A stretch of DNA of 64,000 bases from assembly GCA_008704415.1 (NCBI GenBank), contig VXIS01000008.1:124001-188000 (forward strand). Direction: 5' to 3'. The position numbers were made by a program, and so were the translations under genes. Position 1 is the first letter of the stretch, and each line of letters starts with the position of its first letter. The DNA comes from Sphaerosporella brunnea. Its lineage: Eukaryota > Ascomycota > Pezizomycetes > Pezizales > Pyronemataceae. Below, in pieces: positions 54,083 through 64,000 of this stretch. The notes below the pieces were generated by a model. It did no database searches. It was not told where the DNA came from and saw only the letters and a program-made list of their open reading frames with translations.

Positions 54083-54755
54083 TTCTAACCATCGCGTTGG
54101 CTCGTTCCTGCTTCACTTTCTTGCTAGGCGATGTGGTGGGGGGGGCATTTGGAACTGGGTGTGCACCAGGGACGGGGGCAGGGAGATCTGTGGAACTAGG
54201 TCATGTAGGTCAAACAATGTTCGGTGAATCACGCAAATTGCGTCTAGATATATTCCCAGGGATCGACGTGACGCAGGCCGTCATTGGCGGTGTTTGTCTC
54301 GATCGGCTGCCAGCGCCTGAAAGCGTTCAATGCGCCGCGATCTGCCCCAGACTGTCCACATAGGATGACCACCCGCGGCGCAACATGCACTGCTAAACTG
54401 GCGGGTATCATTAACCTCCGTTCCCCACGTTCGTGACCCAGTTCGGCGCTGAACTGTGCCCACACCCGAATCGCAAGCTGGTTGAGCACCCCTCGGCTGT
54501 AAAACCACTAGGTTCACTAAACCGCGTACAAGGAAGATAGGCCAAACAGTAATCCTTTTCTAAGGAAAAGACACTTGTTGGGCGAAGAGCTTTCAGATAC
54601 GGGATCGGTAAAGATTCGCTAATGGTACGAGTATATTCGTACCGAAGGGAAAATAGGATAAAGATTTCGAAACGAATATAAATTGTGTAAACGACAATAT
54701 TGTTAAGGCTGAACCTCACAATATCCTAACGATGATGTCTGCTAACTCTGGTGGT
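54083..54755. other. Downstream duplicated flank; Copia insertion target
   Basis: 54083-54440 resembles the 3' flank of the gene at 16757. 54640-54755 is A/T-rich and contains an ATG ATG TCT frame that is split by the Copia element. Confidence 0.5.
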
Positions 54756-54760
54756 CCCTC

Positions 54761-55363
54761 TGATGAAATGTGGGTTTGCGTGAAGCGGAAGTGGAGCAAT
54801 ACCGGTAAAGGTATTTAGAGCAGAAGGATGATAGGAACTGAAGAGAGGTGTGCGGAATCTTTTATCACAATAGAGAAGTGAAGAGAAGATCTTATTCTCG
54901 AGGAGATTGTTGTGTTGATTGTTGTGTTTGGTTTGAGGGAGAGAGAGCGGGTATTTATACCCGAGAGCTCAGCCCGCCAAGCCTAGTATGTAACTATGTA
55001 TACATGATTCGAGTGACTCATGATGACTGTGAGTCATACGTGTGAGTCATACATGGAATGTAAGAGAAACAACTAGAAATAGAATGACACATAACCAGTA
55101 AGCGCTAATGCACAGCCGCGTATGACTGTGTGCGTTTGTGCGCAACAGTGAGTCAACGTAAGGCAGACACGAGTAAGCCTGACTGGAAAAGGAAGGTGTG
55201 TGCAAACAGGCGAGAGATAAGAAAATAAGAAAGCATGTGATGAGTACATGGTGTAGTAAACGCAGTGGTAAGTGCCCGTGATGAGTGTAAGATGAAACCA
55301 GTATGAAATAGGAAAACACTGCAGGGAGACCAAAGGAGATACCACGTCCATCACGATTTAACA
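54761..55363 (-). repeat. Copia 3' LTR
   Basis: In coding orientation it starts TGTTAAATCGTGATGG and ends TTTCATCA. Its first six bases (TGTTAA) supply the last codon and stop of the polyprotein. A purine-rich tract (GTGAGAAGGGG) lies just before it, the likely plus-strand primer. Confidence 0.93.
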
Positions 55364-58300
55364 CCCCTTCTCACTTGCCACTGTTCCAAAAATACGAGAG
55401 CAGAGATGCCCACGTACCGCCTGTACAACCGCCTTTGTACATATATCTGCAAGGTTGTTTTTGCCGTCGATGTGGATGACCGTAAGTTGTCCCGATTCGA
55501 TAAGTTCACGTATGGAGTGGTAGTGCATGTCCACGTGTTTGGATCGATCGTTGAGACGGTGATTTTCTGCGATGTCGATAGCGCCGGTATTGTCGCTTCG
55601 AATAGCCGCGGGAATGTCTTGATGTAGGAGTTCAACGAGAGCTCGCATTGTCCAGAGGTAATGTTTCGATGTCATAGAGAGGGCCATGTATTCAGCTTCG
55701 GTGGTTGAAGTAGCGACAGAACGCTGTCGTCGAGACCGCCAACTGATGGTTGCTTCTCCAAGTTGAAACAGGTATCCCCAAAAGCTTCGTCGAGTATCAA
55801 GACAGTTTCCGTATGAGGCGTCGCAAAATCCTTCAAGGTATAGGTCATTTCCATATCGATAGGTGAGTTTAAGGCTTCGTGTTCCTTTCAGGTATCGAAG
55901 GACTCGTTTAGCCGCTTGCAGATGTACGAGGGTAGGTGAGGAGTTGAACTGTGAGAGGTGTGTAACTGCATAGGCGAGATCAGGTCTTGTTCCGGTAACT
56001 GCGTACATGAGAGATCCGATAATTTGCTGGTAGAGTGAGATGTTTTCGATCCGTTGCTCAGGTGGTCCTGCCCGAAGTTGTACGTTTACATCGAGGGGAG
56101 TTGAGACGGAGTTGCAATCTTTCATACCGAAGCGGTCGAGAACTTTGTCAATGTAGGTTTCCTGGGAAAGAGTGATTGCCTGGTCGGTAAAGTCGATTTT
56201 TATGCCGAGAAGCCAGTGAAGGGTTCCAAGGTCCTTGACTTGAAATTCGGTTCCAAGGGCCGAGATAATCCGTTCAGTGAGGTCGTCGTAAGGTCCAAAA
56301 ATCGTAATGTCGTCCACATAGATGGCAATGAAGAGGTTACCACTGTTGTGTATGAGAACGCATGGGTCGAAATGTGCAATAGCAAATCCGTAGGGTAGAA
56401 GGTAGTTGGTGAGCCGCGCATACCATTCCCTTGGAGATTGCTTCAAGCCGTCTCGTGAGGTGACAAGTTGTTTCCTGGAAGGGATGAACACCTTGTAGAT
56501 GTGTATGCTTTCGGTGTATCCGACAAATATACCTTTCTCAGCACGTGGAAGCAGCTTACTACCAGGAGGTCGTTTCTCAACTGGTATGTGGACGTAGCAC
56601 TCTCTTCCGAACGGCTGAAGGTGTTGGATCGTGGGTTTCTGACCGCGAAATGCCTCATAGGGGGTCTGATCCTTGACCGCTGAGTGAGGCGATCTGTTTT
56701 TGAGGTAAACCGCCGTGTGAACCGCTTGCTGCCATAATCGTTTGTCGAGGTAGACCAGCATCGCACGGACCATGTTCATAATGGTGCGATTAAGTCGTTC
56801 GGCAACACCATTGGACTCGTGAGAGTAAGGAGGTGTCGGGTCGTGTATGATACCGAGTTCCTTGAAGAAGTTTTCGAGGTCTTTGTTGACGTATTCGCCG
56901 CCATTGTCTGTTCTTATTCGCATCACTTTGAGATCGTATTGTCGTTCGCACATGGTGATGAAGTTTTTGAGTATTGCGATGGCGTCCGATTTCTGTTTGA
57001 GAAAATAAACCCAGGTGGCGCGAGTGAGATCATCAACGATAGACATGTAGTGATAGTTACCTCCATAGGATGGTGTGTGGAATCTGCCTGACAGATCGGA
57101 ATGGATGAGTTCCAGTTTCCGAGTTGCTCTGTGGGTGACTGGTGCTGGTACAGAGTGTGTCGATTTGGCGAGAGTGCAAGGTTCGCAATGGAAATTGTTT
57201 GGTGCTGAAGGGATGAGGTGGCCGTCTTGGTAGTATTCTGAATGTCGAAGTGCTGAAGGTGCGACGTGTCCAAAAGCTGAATGCCAGTGAAGGAACGTTG
57301 AGACGTGTGCATGTTCGATAAATTCAGGAATAAAAAACAAATTGCCAACCAAAGGGGCACGCAAAACAAGTGATCCATCTTTCCTCCGAAGTTCAATTCC
57401 TTCTCCATCATCAACCATTGTGTACCCTTTTTCCCGAACCGAGCGCCAAGAGAACAATGAACAATCCAGGTCAGGTACATAGAGTACCTCATTCAAACGC
57501 AAAGGAGAGATCGTGCCATCAGGGAGTATACTGTTGATACGAACAGTACCTTTTCCTTCAGTCTTGAGACGCTGAGCGTTCCCGATCTTTACAGTTCCTC
57601 GATGCGTTGAAAGTTGTTCGAAGAGACCTTTGTTGGATGTCATGTGTGAGCTTGCGCCGGTATCGAAAATCCAGGTATGGGTGATGGAGGGGTTACTGAC
57701 TTTGGTGGTTGCCAGAGCGTGCTCAGGAGTTTCTTCCTTAGCGACGTTGGCTTGTTCAGGGGTCTTTTCCTTCTTCTTTTCCTCTTGCTTGGCCTTGAGC
57801 TTTCGACATTCCTTCCACACGTGTCCGACCGGGTTTCCGAGTTGATGTTTCTTGCAATAGGTACACTCCTTAACCGAAGGGCTGCCAGTGTTTTCAACCT
57901 TCTTCTTTCCTTTACCCTTGGGTTGTTGGGCTTTGAGAGCGATTGACTGGCTGTCGGTGTTGGAAATGGAGTGTAGTTTGAGAACTATATCGGAGTAGGA
58001 GAGGTCGTCTTTTGTTGTCAGGTTGTCGACAACATTAGTGTGGTGTTTGACAAGGAATCCTAGGAGAAAGTCGCGTTTGGCTTTGTCGTGTTCCAGGAAC
58101 TTGCGGAAGTCTTTGCGATAGGTGTCGGTGGATTTAGCACCGGTTGTAAGGCTGAGTAGTCGATTGTATTCCGTTTCGAATCGGTCGATGAAGTCGGCAA
58201 TCGGCTGTGAAGCATCATAGGAGGAGGGAAGGGAGGTGAAAGACATGATGGTCTGAACAAATGAAAAGGCGGTGTCGCGGTGATAGGTGTTCTCAAGGTA

Positions 58301-58690
58301 GACCCATATCGTGTGCGGGTCGCGCTTCTTGGCCACAACTTTGATAATGGGTTTCGACATTACCTGTATGAGTACCAGAAGGCATTGGGCTGATAGGGCT
58401 TGGAACACCTCGCGCTCATCTTCGTTTGCATCTTCTGCTGGGGTGGCTCCGTCGATGACCAGTTCGGATACCCGCATCGCGTCGAAAATAATCGTGATTT
58501 GGTCGCGCCAGTCCTCGTAGTTTTCGTGTCCGGTAAGGACTTCGATGTTGTCGAGTTTAACGTTGGGAATCTTCATGTCCTTGTTGAATTTCTTAGACTT
58601 GATGGATTCGCGAAAAACATCTTTGCCTTTCGAGTCCTTGGGGAAGGAGGCAGGAAGGGTAGGGTATCCAGCTGAGGATGAAGCAGACAT
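55358..58690 (-). CDS. Copia polyprotein with internal deletion
   Basis: One open frame of 1110 residues; the family is usually near 1300-1450. Order: Gag with a zinc-knuckle-like segment (CTYCKKHQ...GHVWKEC, about 273-294); protease DTGASSH (about 343); integrase zinc region HWHSAFGH and CEPC (about 466-502); integrase core with SDLSG (530), TDNGGEY (592), GVAERLN (628); then SRD joined directly to GLKQSPREWY (about 747); YVDDITIF (793); RNase H with GFCDASYG (955), TTEAEYMA (996), RSDNTGAID (1033). The join removes the linker and the first half of the reverse transcriptase, including its first catalytic Asp, without breaking the frame. Gag, protease and integrase could still be made. Confidence 0.93.
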   Translation of the reverse strand: MSASSSAGYPTLPASFPKDSKGKDVFRESIKSKKFNKDMKIPNVKLDNIEVLTGHENYEDWRDQITIIFDAMRVSELVIDGATPAEDANEDEREVFQALSAQCLLVLIQVMSKPIIKVVAKKRDPHTIWVYLENTYHRDTAFSFVQTIMSFTSLPSSYDASQPIADFIDRFETEYNRLLSLTTGAKSTDTYRKDFRKFLEHDKAKRDFLLGFLVKHHTNVVDNLTTKDDLSYSDIVLKLHSISNTDSQSIALKAQQPKGKGKKKVENTGSPSVKECTYCKKHQLGNPVGHVWKECRKLKAKQEEKKKEKTPEQANVAKEETPEHALATTKVSNPSITHTWIFDTGASSHMTSNKGLFEQLSTHRGTVKIGNAQRLKTEGKGTVRINSILPDGTISPLRLNEVLYVPDLDCSLFSWRSVREKGYTMVDDGEGIELRRKDGSLVLRAPLVGNLFFIPEFIEHAHVSTFLHWHSAFGHVAPSALRHSEYYQDGHLIPSAPNNFHCEPCTLAKSTHSVPAPVTHRATRKLELIHSDLSGRFHTPSYGGNYHYMSIVDDLTRATWVYFLKQKSDAIAILKNFITMCERQYDLKVMRIRTDNGGEYVNKDLENFFKELGIIHDPTPPYSHESNGVAERLNRTIMNMVRAMLVYLDKRLWQQAVHTAVYLKNRSPHSAVKDQTPYEAFRGQKPTIQHLQPFGRECYVHIPVEKRPPGSKLLPRAEKGIFVGYTESIHIYKVFIPSRKQLVTSRDGLKQSPREWYARLTNYLLPYGFAIAHFDPCVLIHNSGNLFIAIYVDDITIFGPYDDLTERIISALGTEFQVKDLGTLHWLLGIKIDFTDQAITLSQETYIDKVLDRFGMKDCNSVSTPLDVNVQLRAGPPEQRIENISLYQQIIGSLMYAVTGTRPDLAYAVTHLSQFNSSPTLVHLQAAKRVLRYLKGTRSLKLTYRYGNDLYLEGFCDASYGNCLDTRRSFWGYLFQLGEATISWRSRRQRSVATSTTEAEYMALSMTSKHYLWTMRALVELLHQDIPAAIRSDNTGAIDIAENHRLNDRSKHVDMHYHSIRELIESGQLTVIHIDGKNNLADICTKAVVQAVRGHLCSRIFGTVASEKGC

Positions 58691-58744
58691 GGCGATGGTT
58701 TCGATCGGTAAATGTGGTGGGTATTGTGTGGTTGTATCGATAGG

Positions 58745-58763
58745 CTAAGCCGGGCTCATAACC
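58745..58763 (-). promoter_or_regulatory. Copia primer-binding site (half initiator tRNA)
   Basis: Directly after the 5' LTR the coding strand reads GGTTATGAGCCCGG. Its complement, CCGGGCTCATAACC, is the anticodon arm of eukaryotic initiator tRNA-Met, not its 3' end. Drosophila copia is known to use a tRNA-Met fragment cut in the anticodon loop; the same mechanism is inferred here. Confidence 0.8.
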
Positions 58764-59367
58764 TGATGAAAGGTGGGTTTGCGTGAAGTGGAAGTGGAGC
58801 AATACCGGTAAAGGTATTTAGAGCAGAAGGATGATAGGAACTGAAGAGAGGAGTGCGGAATCTTTTATCACAATAGAGAAGTGAAGAGAAGATCTTATTC
58901 TCGAGGAGATTGTTGTGTTGATTGTTGTGTTTGGTTTGAGGGAGAGAGAGCGGGTATTTATACCCGAGAGCTCAGCCCGCCAAGCCTAGTATGTAACTAT
59001 GTATACATGATTCGAGTGACTCATGATGACTGTGAGTCATACGTGTGAGTCATACATGGAATGTAAGAGAAACAACTAGAAATAGAATGACACATAACCA
59101 GTAAGCGCTAATGCACAGCCGCGTATGACTGTGTGCGTTTGTGCGCAACAGTGAGTCAACGTAAGGCAGACACGAGTAAGCCTGACTGGAAAAGGAAGGT
59201 GTGTGCAAACAGGCGAGAGATAAGAAAATAAGAAAGCATGTGATGAGTACATGGTGTAGTAAACGCAGTGGTAAGTGCCCGTGATGAGTGTAAGATGAAA
59301 CCAGTATGAAACAGGAAAAACACTGCAGGGAGACCAAAGGAGATACCACGTCCATCACGATTTAACA
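58764..59367 (-). repeat. Copia 5' LTR
   Basis: Partner of 54761-55363, 604 bp, expected to hold the element's promoter. TG...CA ends are present. A TATTTATACCC-like motif inside the LTR (58955-58966 on the plus strand) reads as GGGTATAAATA in coding orientation, a plausible TATA box. Confidence 0.9.
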
Positions 59368-59372
59368 CCCTC

Positions 59373-62300
59373 AACTCGAGGGGAATCTCGCGGGTTATAT
59401 CCTGACGGATTCGCCTTTGAGCCTCAAAGTTGATTTCCAATCCTCTGACGAACAATTGCCCCGATTGCCACGTAAGGGTACCGAGCTTCTTTGACTAGCC
59501 AGGGATTGTAGATAACCCCCACTCCAACTCGGACACTTTTCTGCAGCTATGGCGTGATTGAACGCGTAAGCTTTGATGCCTAGAATGCCCTATTGAAGTG
59601 CCGCAGTAGCTATGACGTGATGACCAATTACCGAAGTGACTTTGGTACTTATCAAGTCTTGTCACAGGTGCTCCCCTCATATACCCACCGGGTACGTTCC
59701 GGTATAACGGTCGGGCGCAACGTGATGTGAGTTATTTTGTACCCTGGAAAAAACTATTTTTCTATGGCAACCGGCAACTAACCACTTTTTGCCATATAAC
59801 TCACGGTGAATAACCTGTGACAACTGCAAGGTGTTAGACCAACACAGTTGTCATTATTCATTTGTATGCGCACGAATGGTGAGTTATTTTGTACCCTGGA
59901 AAAAACTATTTTTCTATGGGAACCGGCAACTAACTTCACCATCGCCATTATGACGTAAGTCTTGTAACTCTTAGGACACTTCCTAATAGAGTGGACTTAT
60001 AGGTGATTATACAGCCTTACTGTTGATAATCATCACCGTCAATAAACCGTTATGTAACCCTTAAGGTAATGTAGCCATAACTCGTAAGGGGGTACCAGAA
60101 ATGGTACTGTGGGAGGTGGGTGTAACATCGGCGTTGTCTAGACAAGCCATACTTGTTTCTGAGGAAGCCTCGCCAAGCCCATCGACCTGAAACCTTGTGG
60201 GCTGTGCGGCCGACGCACACGATAGACCTACCAGTCTTACAATGCAACAGTTTCCTCAGCCAGGCGGGTGGCACGACCGGATCGCGGGGGCGAGAAAAAC
60301 ACCGTGAGTCTCCGCCCGCTGAACATGGCGGTCCATCATCCCCGCCGTCGTCGACGTAGCAACAGAAGGTGAAGAGGTTGAAGATACCACGGTGTTGACT
60401 GCGCGCGTGATTACAGGGTGCCGACTCGCAATTGCAGCAGGTATAGTCAGTCCGCTGGATAAACCAAAACTCGACACCCGTCCGCCCTTTGGACGCGGGT
60501 TTTCCCGGTGGCCTCATGCTTCTAGATCTGTTGACGGTATTTCCGGTGTCGCTGTTAAGAACCGCAGACTTTGCACACCCGCTGTTCGTTTCCACAATCG
60601 GGCTTACGTCGGCGGCCGGAACCAATGATCACGACTGCCGGCGCGCTGGTGTGGCTGGCCATCCTAGGCGGTTTGACCGCTCGAAAGTCTAATACTTCGT
60701 GCATGGCAGACGTCGTTGCAACGGCAAGGAGGGCGACACTACTGGGGGGCATGTGGTGTTGGTTTCTCGGCAATGTTGTACCGCAGCCTGGCGTTCGCGA
60801 TAAACTTGCATTTCCGCGGCAGCCACGAGGCGGCGTGAGAACGTCGAAAGCTCAGGCTCGTGACACCCGCTGCCTGCTGTAGTCGAGGCTCGTTGGCAAG
60901 CACGGTTGTTGCGGCACATAGCAAGTCCATCCACAGCCGAGGCTTGTTGAGCGGAGCGGGGAGGGAGGCGCTGCCTCCTGTGCCGAGTGATCGAGTGATC
61001 GCAGATATTGGGGTTCGGGTTCGGGTTCGTGGTTCGGGTTCGTGTCTTATACTCGCGCGTTCTGTGAGCGAGCCCTTCAATCCACTACATATCACCACCT
61101 CCCATCTTTTGCTCGTTTCATCAAGGCTCACGGTGCGCGAAACGTTAGCCTGCAACCACACTGCGCCCCAGTGAAGTCGAATCTCTCCCACGAGGTAGAT
61201 AGATGACCAAAGTCACGTCTCAGGAACTCCGCCCACCAACAAATTATTCTCGTGCTTACTTTACGCCAAGAGGTGAAGTCCGCCAGCCTAACACAATCAA
61301 AGTTGTAGCAGCGAGAGTCACCAATTGATTGGATAGTGCTTTTGCGTTGGGTGACTAAGTATTTGGTTGAAAGTACGAAGCGGCGGTAGCCGGCGGGGTG
61401 CTGGGGTGATTGCCTGAGCACCTGGGGGGGTCGTTTCAACTGTCACCACCCGTCAGTTGGGGGAATGTGATGTCCGCCAGTACCGGTTTCCGATCGTAAC
61501 CACAAGTGTCCCGCACCCCCGTTTGTTCAACCTTCCAGCAGACGAGCTCGAACTGAGGTTATTGACAACAACTGCTGAAGGAAGCTGGCATCTCCGGCGG
61601 TATCGTATCACGACTCGGAGCAGCAGGGATTGCTGGCGCTTGCGGTGCACTTTATACAATCTCCACTGTTTGAGGGAGAAATATGAAGCTGTACGCCGGT
61701 TCGTGTCTCGCAAGCAGGTGAACCCCGTCGGTTGGCGAGAGAAATAGTGGATCTTCAGAGTGCGTGCACAGCCGAACGAGCCCCTTGATTGTGCGGAGGT
61801 CACTGCACTGTGTCCCGCACACACTCCTTGTGTGAGCGACGTAATCGAGCAGGAATTGTGGTCAGGCGTTCCTTCGGAGAGTTGTTCGTCCACGCAGTCT
61901 GAGCCAGCAGACCACATACTGAATCTGAGTGCAACGTGCCGCAAGGGCGAGTAAAGTGCGATTATACCTACGAGCCAACAGCAGTGTGGCGACTACACAG
62001 TGTGCAGTCATTAGTACAGCGCCGTTTAATGTAAATTCATATGTACATGTACGTTGCAGTCCGGGCGTATGTGTGTGAACCACGGCGCAGTTGCATTCAT
62101 TCAGTGTCGTCGCTAAAGCTCGTCCACGGCACCGCTCCAGAATGATAGAGCTGTGCAGTCGCTCCGCAGTATTGCCGCTAAAGTTCCTCCACTGCTCCGC
62201 TCCAAAACTGTAGAGCTGTGCAGTCGCTTCGCTCCAAAATCCGACGGTCAGAGATCCAGGGTCGAGCCTCCGGAAAACGACACCGGAAAACGCCACCCCA

Positions 62301-64000
62301 ATTGCCTTATATAGGGCAAGATAGCGTCCATCGCCGGATATCATGGATGCACACTCACGGGTCCACACTGAGTACGGCACTGTATCAGTTGGCGGCTTTA
62401 AGGCAGGGCGCAGGTTTAGAAGCAAAAAAAAGCCTTTCAAGCTACCCTTCCATCAATTGCCTGTGATCAGCCGACACCACTTACTCTACATCCTGCCAGT
62501 ACTTCGTATCATGATGGGAAAAAATAAGGATGTAGTAAGAGCAAAAGCTGCAGGGTATGGGCGACGGCTGGGCACCTCAGGAATGATGCAAGTCCGCCCT
62601 GAAATGCGTCCCCAAAAAGCGTGAGCTCTCATCCATGATCGTATCCGACGCCGCTGTCAAGTGCACACTAGCCTCGATCGCGTGGCCTGGCCATGTGCCA
62701 CACCTAGATTGGTGTGTTACAGGCTGTGCAGCATACCAGTACGTGGCGTCCCCTAGGCACACCTGGGCTGGCAATTTCGGCCATTAACGACATCGAGGGC
62801 CCTGTTCAGCCGGCTTGTGTCCACTTCATCCAGGCGCTGAGATAGGCGCAGCCGACCAGTGTCACCGCATCTCTAACCGGAACGGCCAAGCGCGGCCCAC
62901 GCTAGAGAGATTGGCTGGATGCTGTCAACTTTGAGTTTGTTCGAGTGGTCAAGCCCGACTGGGCCGGTGAGAGCACGCCGGCTTTTGCGGTAGTGGCTCA
63001 AGTACTAGACGGATTAAAGCTTGGGGCGAGGGAACAGTATGATACTCATATTACCAACCGATTCATATCGTCCCGCTCGCTTTTGTCGTTCTTTTCGAGG
63101 GTTAGACTTAAGCAGCAACACTGTAGGCAGCTCATCGGCCCTCTTCGTGTGTCCATTGCGCAGGTAACTAGTAAAGATAATGCCGAGAAACCCACGCCTT
63201 CGGCCGCTGGGTCCCGGGCAGAAGGGATGGCCGATTCCTGATGAGGATCTGCCAGCATGATATGTTCTTGAGACAATGTGGCGCAGAAGTGTGAGGATTC
63301 GTTGATGCACGGGCGGTGAGGAGGGACGGTGTGGGGGACTGCGAGATTGCGAGGGCGGGGGGGGGCCATGAAATAGCCAGAAAGCTTTGAGGATGTACTG
63401 CAACGTGACCCACAGCCTCCGGATTTGCTAGTTTACCATGAAGGAATGCTCCACCCGTCAAAAGCCCTGTTCGGGTCTAACTCAGCTTGCACAATCTGGC
63501 GTAGACCCTAACCTGACCTGACAGTTGTCTACACGCGCAGCCGGAACTGTCCTACACAGTTGGACCCGGATTATCTCAAGGCCGACCAACCGCATACCAG
63601 GCGTTGACTTCATCGCAAGCTGTTCATAACCGTAATCCGTCCAGAATCGCCACACTTTTAGAAGTAATCCTGACACCTGGAAAAACAGAGCCTGCTGCCG
63701 AGTATTGCTTGGAGGGGGAACGCGCGTTGTTACACCACAGTTGGTTGTGCACTGTCACATTCAGGCAGAGCAGAGTATTCTCACCGTAAACCAACATGTG
63801 TCCACATGTTGCGCGTTACGCAGTTTGCATGGTGGATTATGTCACGGGCAAGGTTGGACTGCGTTTTAGACTTGGGGCGTATGGCTGCGCTCTCAAGGTT
63901 TCAGTTCATCAGCGATGGGTTTGTGACTGAGTTCTAGGCTTTTGGTTTCCCACTGCGTGCTTGAATTTGACTACTTGCGAATCCGGTGGGTCGCACCTTC
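59373..64000. other. Long stretch with no supportable gene
   Basis: Open frames overlap on both strands without recognisable motifs. Visible structure is limited to the direct repeat at 59728-59934 and a GGGTTC microsatellite near 61011-61043. Confidence 0.5.
59728..59934. repeat. 55-bp direct repeat pair
   Basis: Units at 59728-59782 and 59880-59934 (TGAGTTATTTTGTACCCTGG...CGGCAACTAAC) differ at one base and are 152 bp apart. AACTCAC, the inverse of the unit's GTGAGTT start, occurs between them. Confidence 0.9.

Larger units (their letters stand above)
54761..59367 (-). mobile_element. Young Copia LTR retrotransposon
   Basis: Two LTRs of 603 and 604 bp differ by about four substitutions and one base of length. 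A perfect 5-bp duplication, CCCTC, flanks the element (54756-54760 and 59368-59372). The primer site pairs with the initiator tRNA-Met anticodon region. The near-identity of the LTRs shows a recent insertion. The polyprotein lacks part of the reverse transcriptase, so this copy needs help from another. Confidence 0.95.

Noticed and set aside
56440..56455. Gap in the Copia reverse transcriptase explained by an intron
   Set aside because: The missing residues are not encoded nearby in the genome, so splicing cannot account for the join; it is a deletion.
61011..61043. GGGTTC repeats as variant telomere sequence
   Set aside because: Only about five imperfect units, different from the CCCTAA type seen at 41002; treated as a microsatellite.
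59373..64000. Numerous 60-190-codon frames in the last 4.6 kb
   Set aside because: They overlap on both strands, lack motifs, and no duplicated copy in the window supports any of them.

Overview
This window looks like repeat-rich accessory DNA from a filamentous fungus. The evidence is a 47-nt intron with fungal-type splice sites, CCCTAA telomere-type units, fungal-type F-box/ankyrin genes, and a mixture of hAT, Copia and tyrosine-recombinase retroelements. The phylum cannot be fixed from the sequence. No essential or metabolic gene is recognisable. Most of the 64 kb is mobile elements and their deleted derivatives, separated by long stretches with no supportable gene.

Layout. 0.6-14.4 kb is a dense hAT field. 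It holds a complete element at 9598-12645 (perfect terminal inverted repeats, perfect 8-bp target duplication, intact two-exon BED-finger transposase), several internally deleted relatives with their own 8-bp duplications, one hAT nested inside another (3050-4190), and a TA-flanked element (6170-8808) that has absorbed two other elements. 16.5-18.2, 31.5-32.9 and 52.4-54.4 kb carry three paralogous F-box/ankyrin genes whose flanks are duplicated with them; a fourth, decayed ankyrin copy lies at 27.8-28.3 kb. 18.7-30.6 kb is mostly MITEs, diverged tandem repeats and decayed hAT pieces.

37.8-42.6 kb is the least explained part. Two convergent paralogous genes encode an unrecognised protein family (conserved N-terminal domain, Gln-rich helix, Pro/Ser linker, basic tail). 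Between them lie a disrupted gene, a piece of a Gypsy polyprotein and an interstitial (CCCTAA)3 telomere tract. 44.2-51.9 kb holds a deleted hAT, a second TA-flanked element and a DIRS-like retroelement on the minus strand. That element has a Gag zinc knuckle, reverse transcriptase and RNase H broken by several stops, and an open tyrosine recombinase. Short derivatives of it sit at 6.4 and 8.9 kb. 54.8-59.4 kb is a young Copia element with near-identical LTRs and a CCCTC target duplication; its otherwise open polyprotein has lost the first half of the reverse transcriptase in frame. 59.4-64 kb shows only a 55-bp direct repeat and no convincing gene.

The complete hAT is the likely source of transposase for its relatives, which share its ends and its clusters of CTCGAG-containing subterminal motifs. 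The DIRS-like and Copia copies both look non-autonomous. The F-box/ankyrin genes look like an expanding family of SCF substrate adaptors carried in repeat-rich DNA. The best candidates for undescribed biology are the 37.8/42.6 kb protein family with its telomere-repeat setting and the short DIRS-like derivative family.
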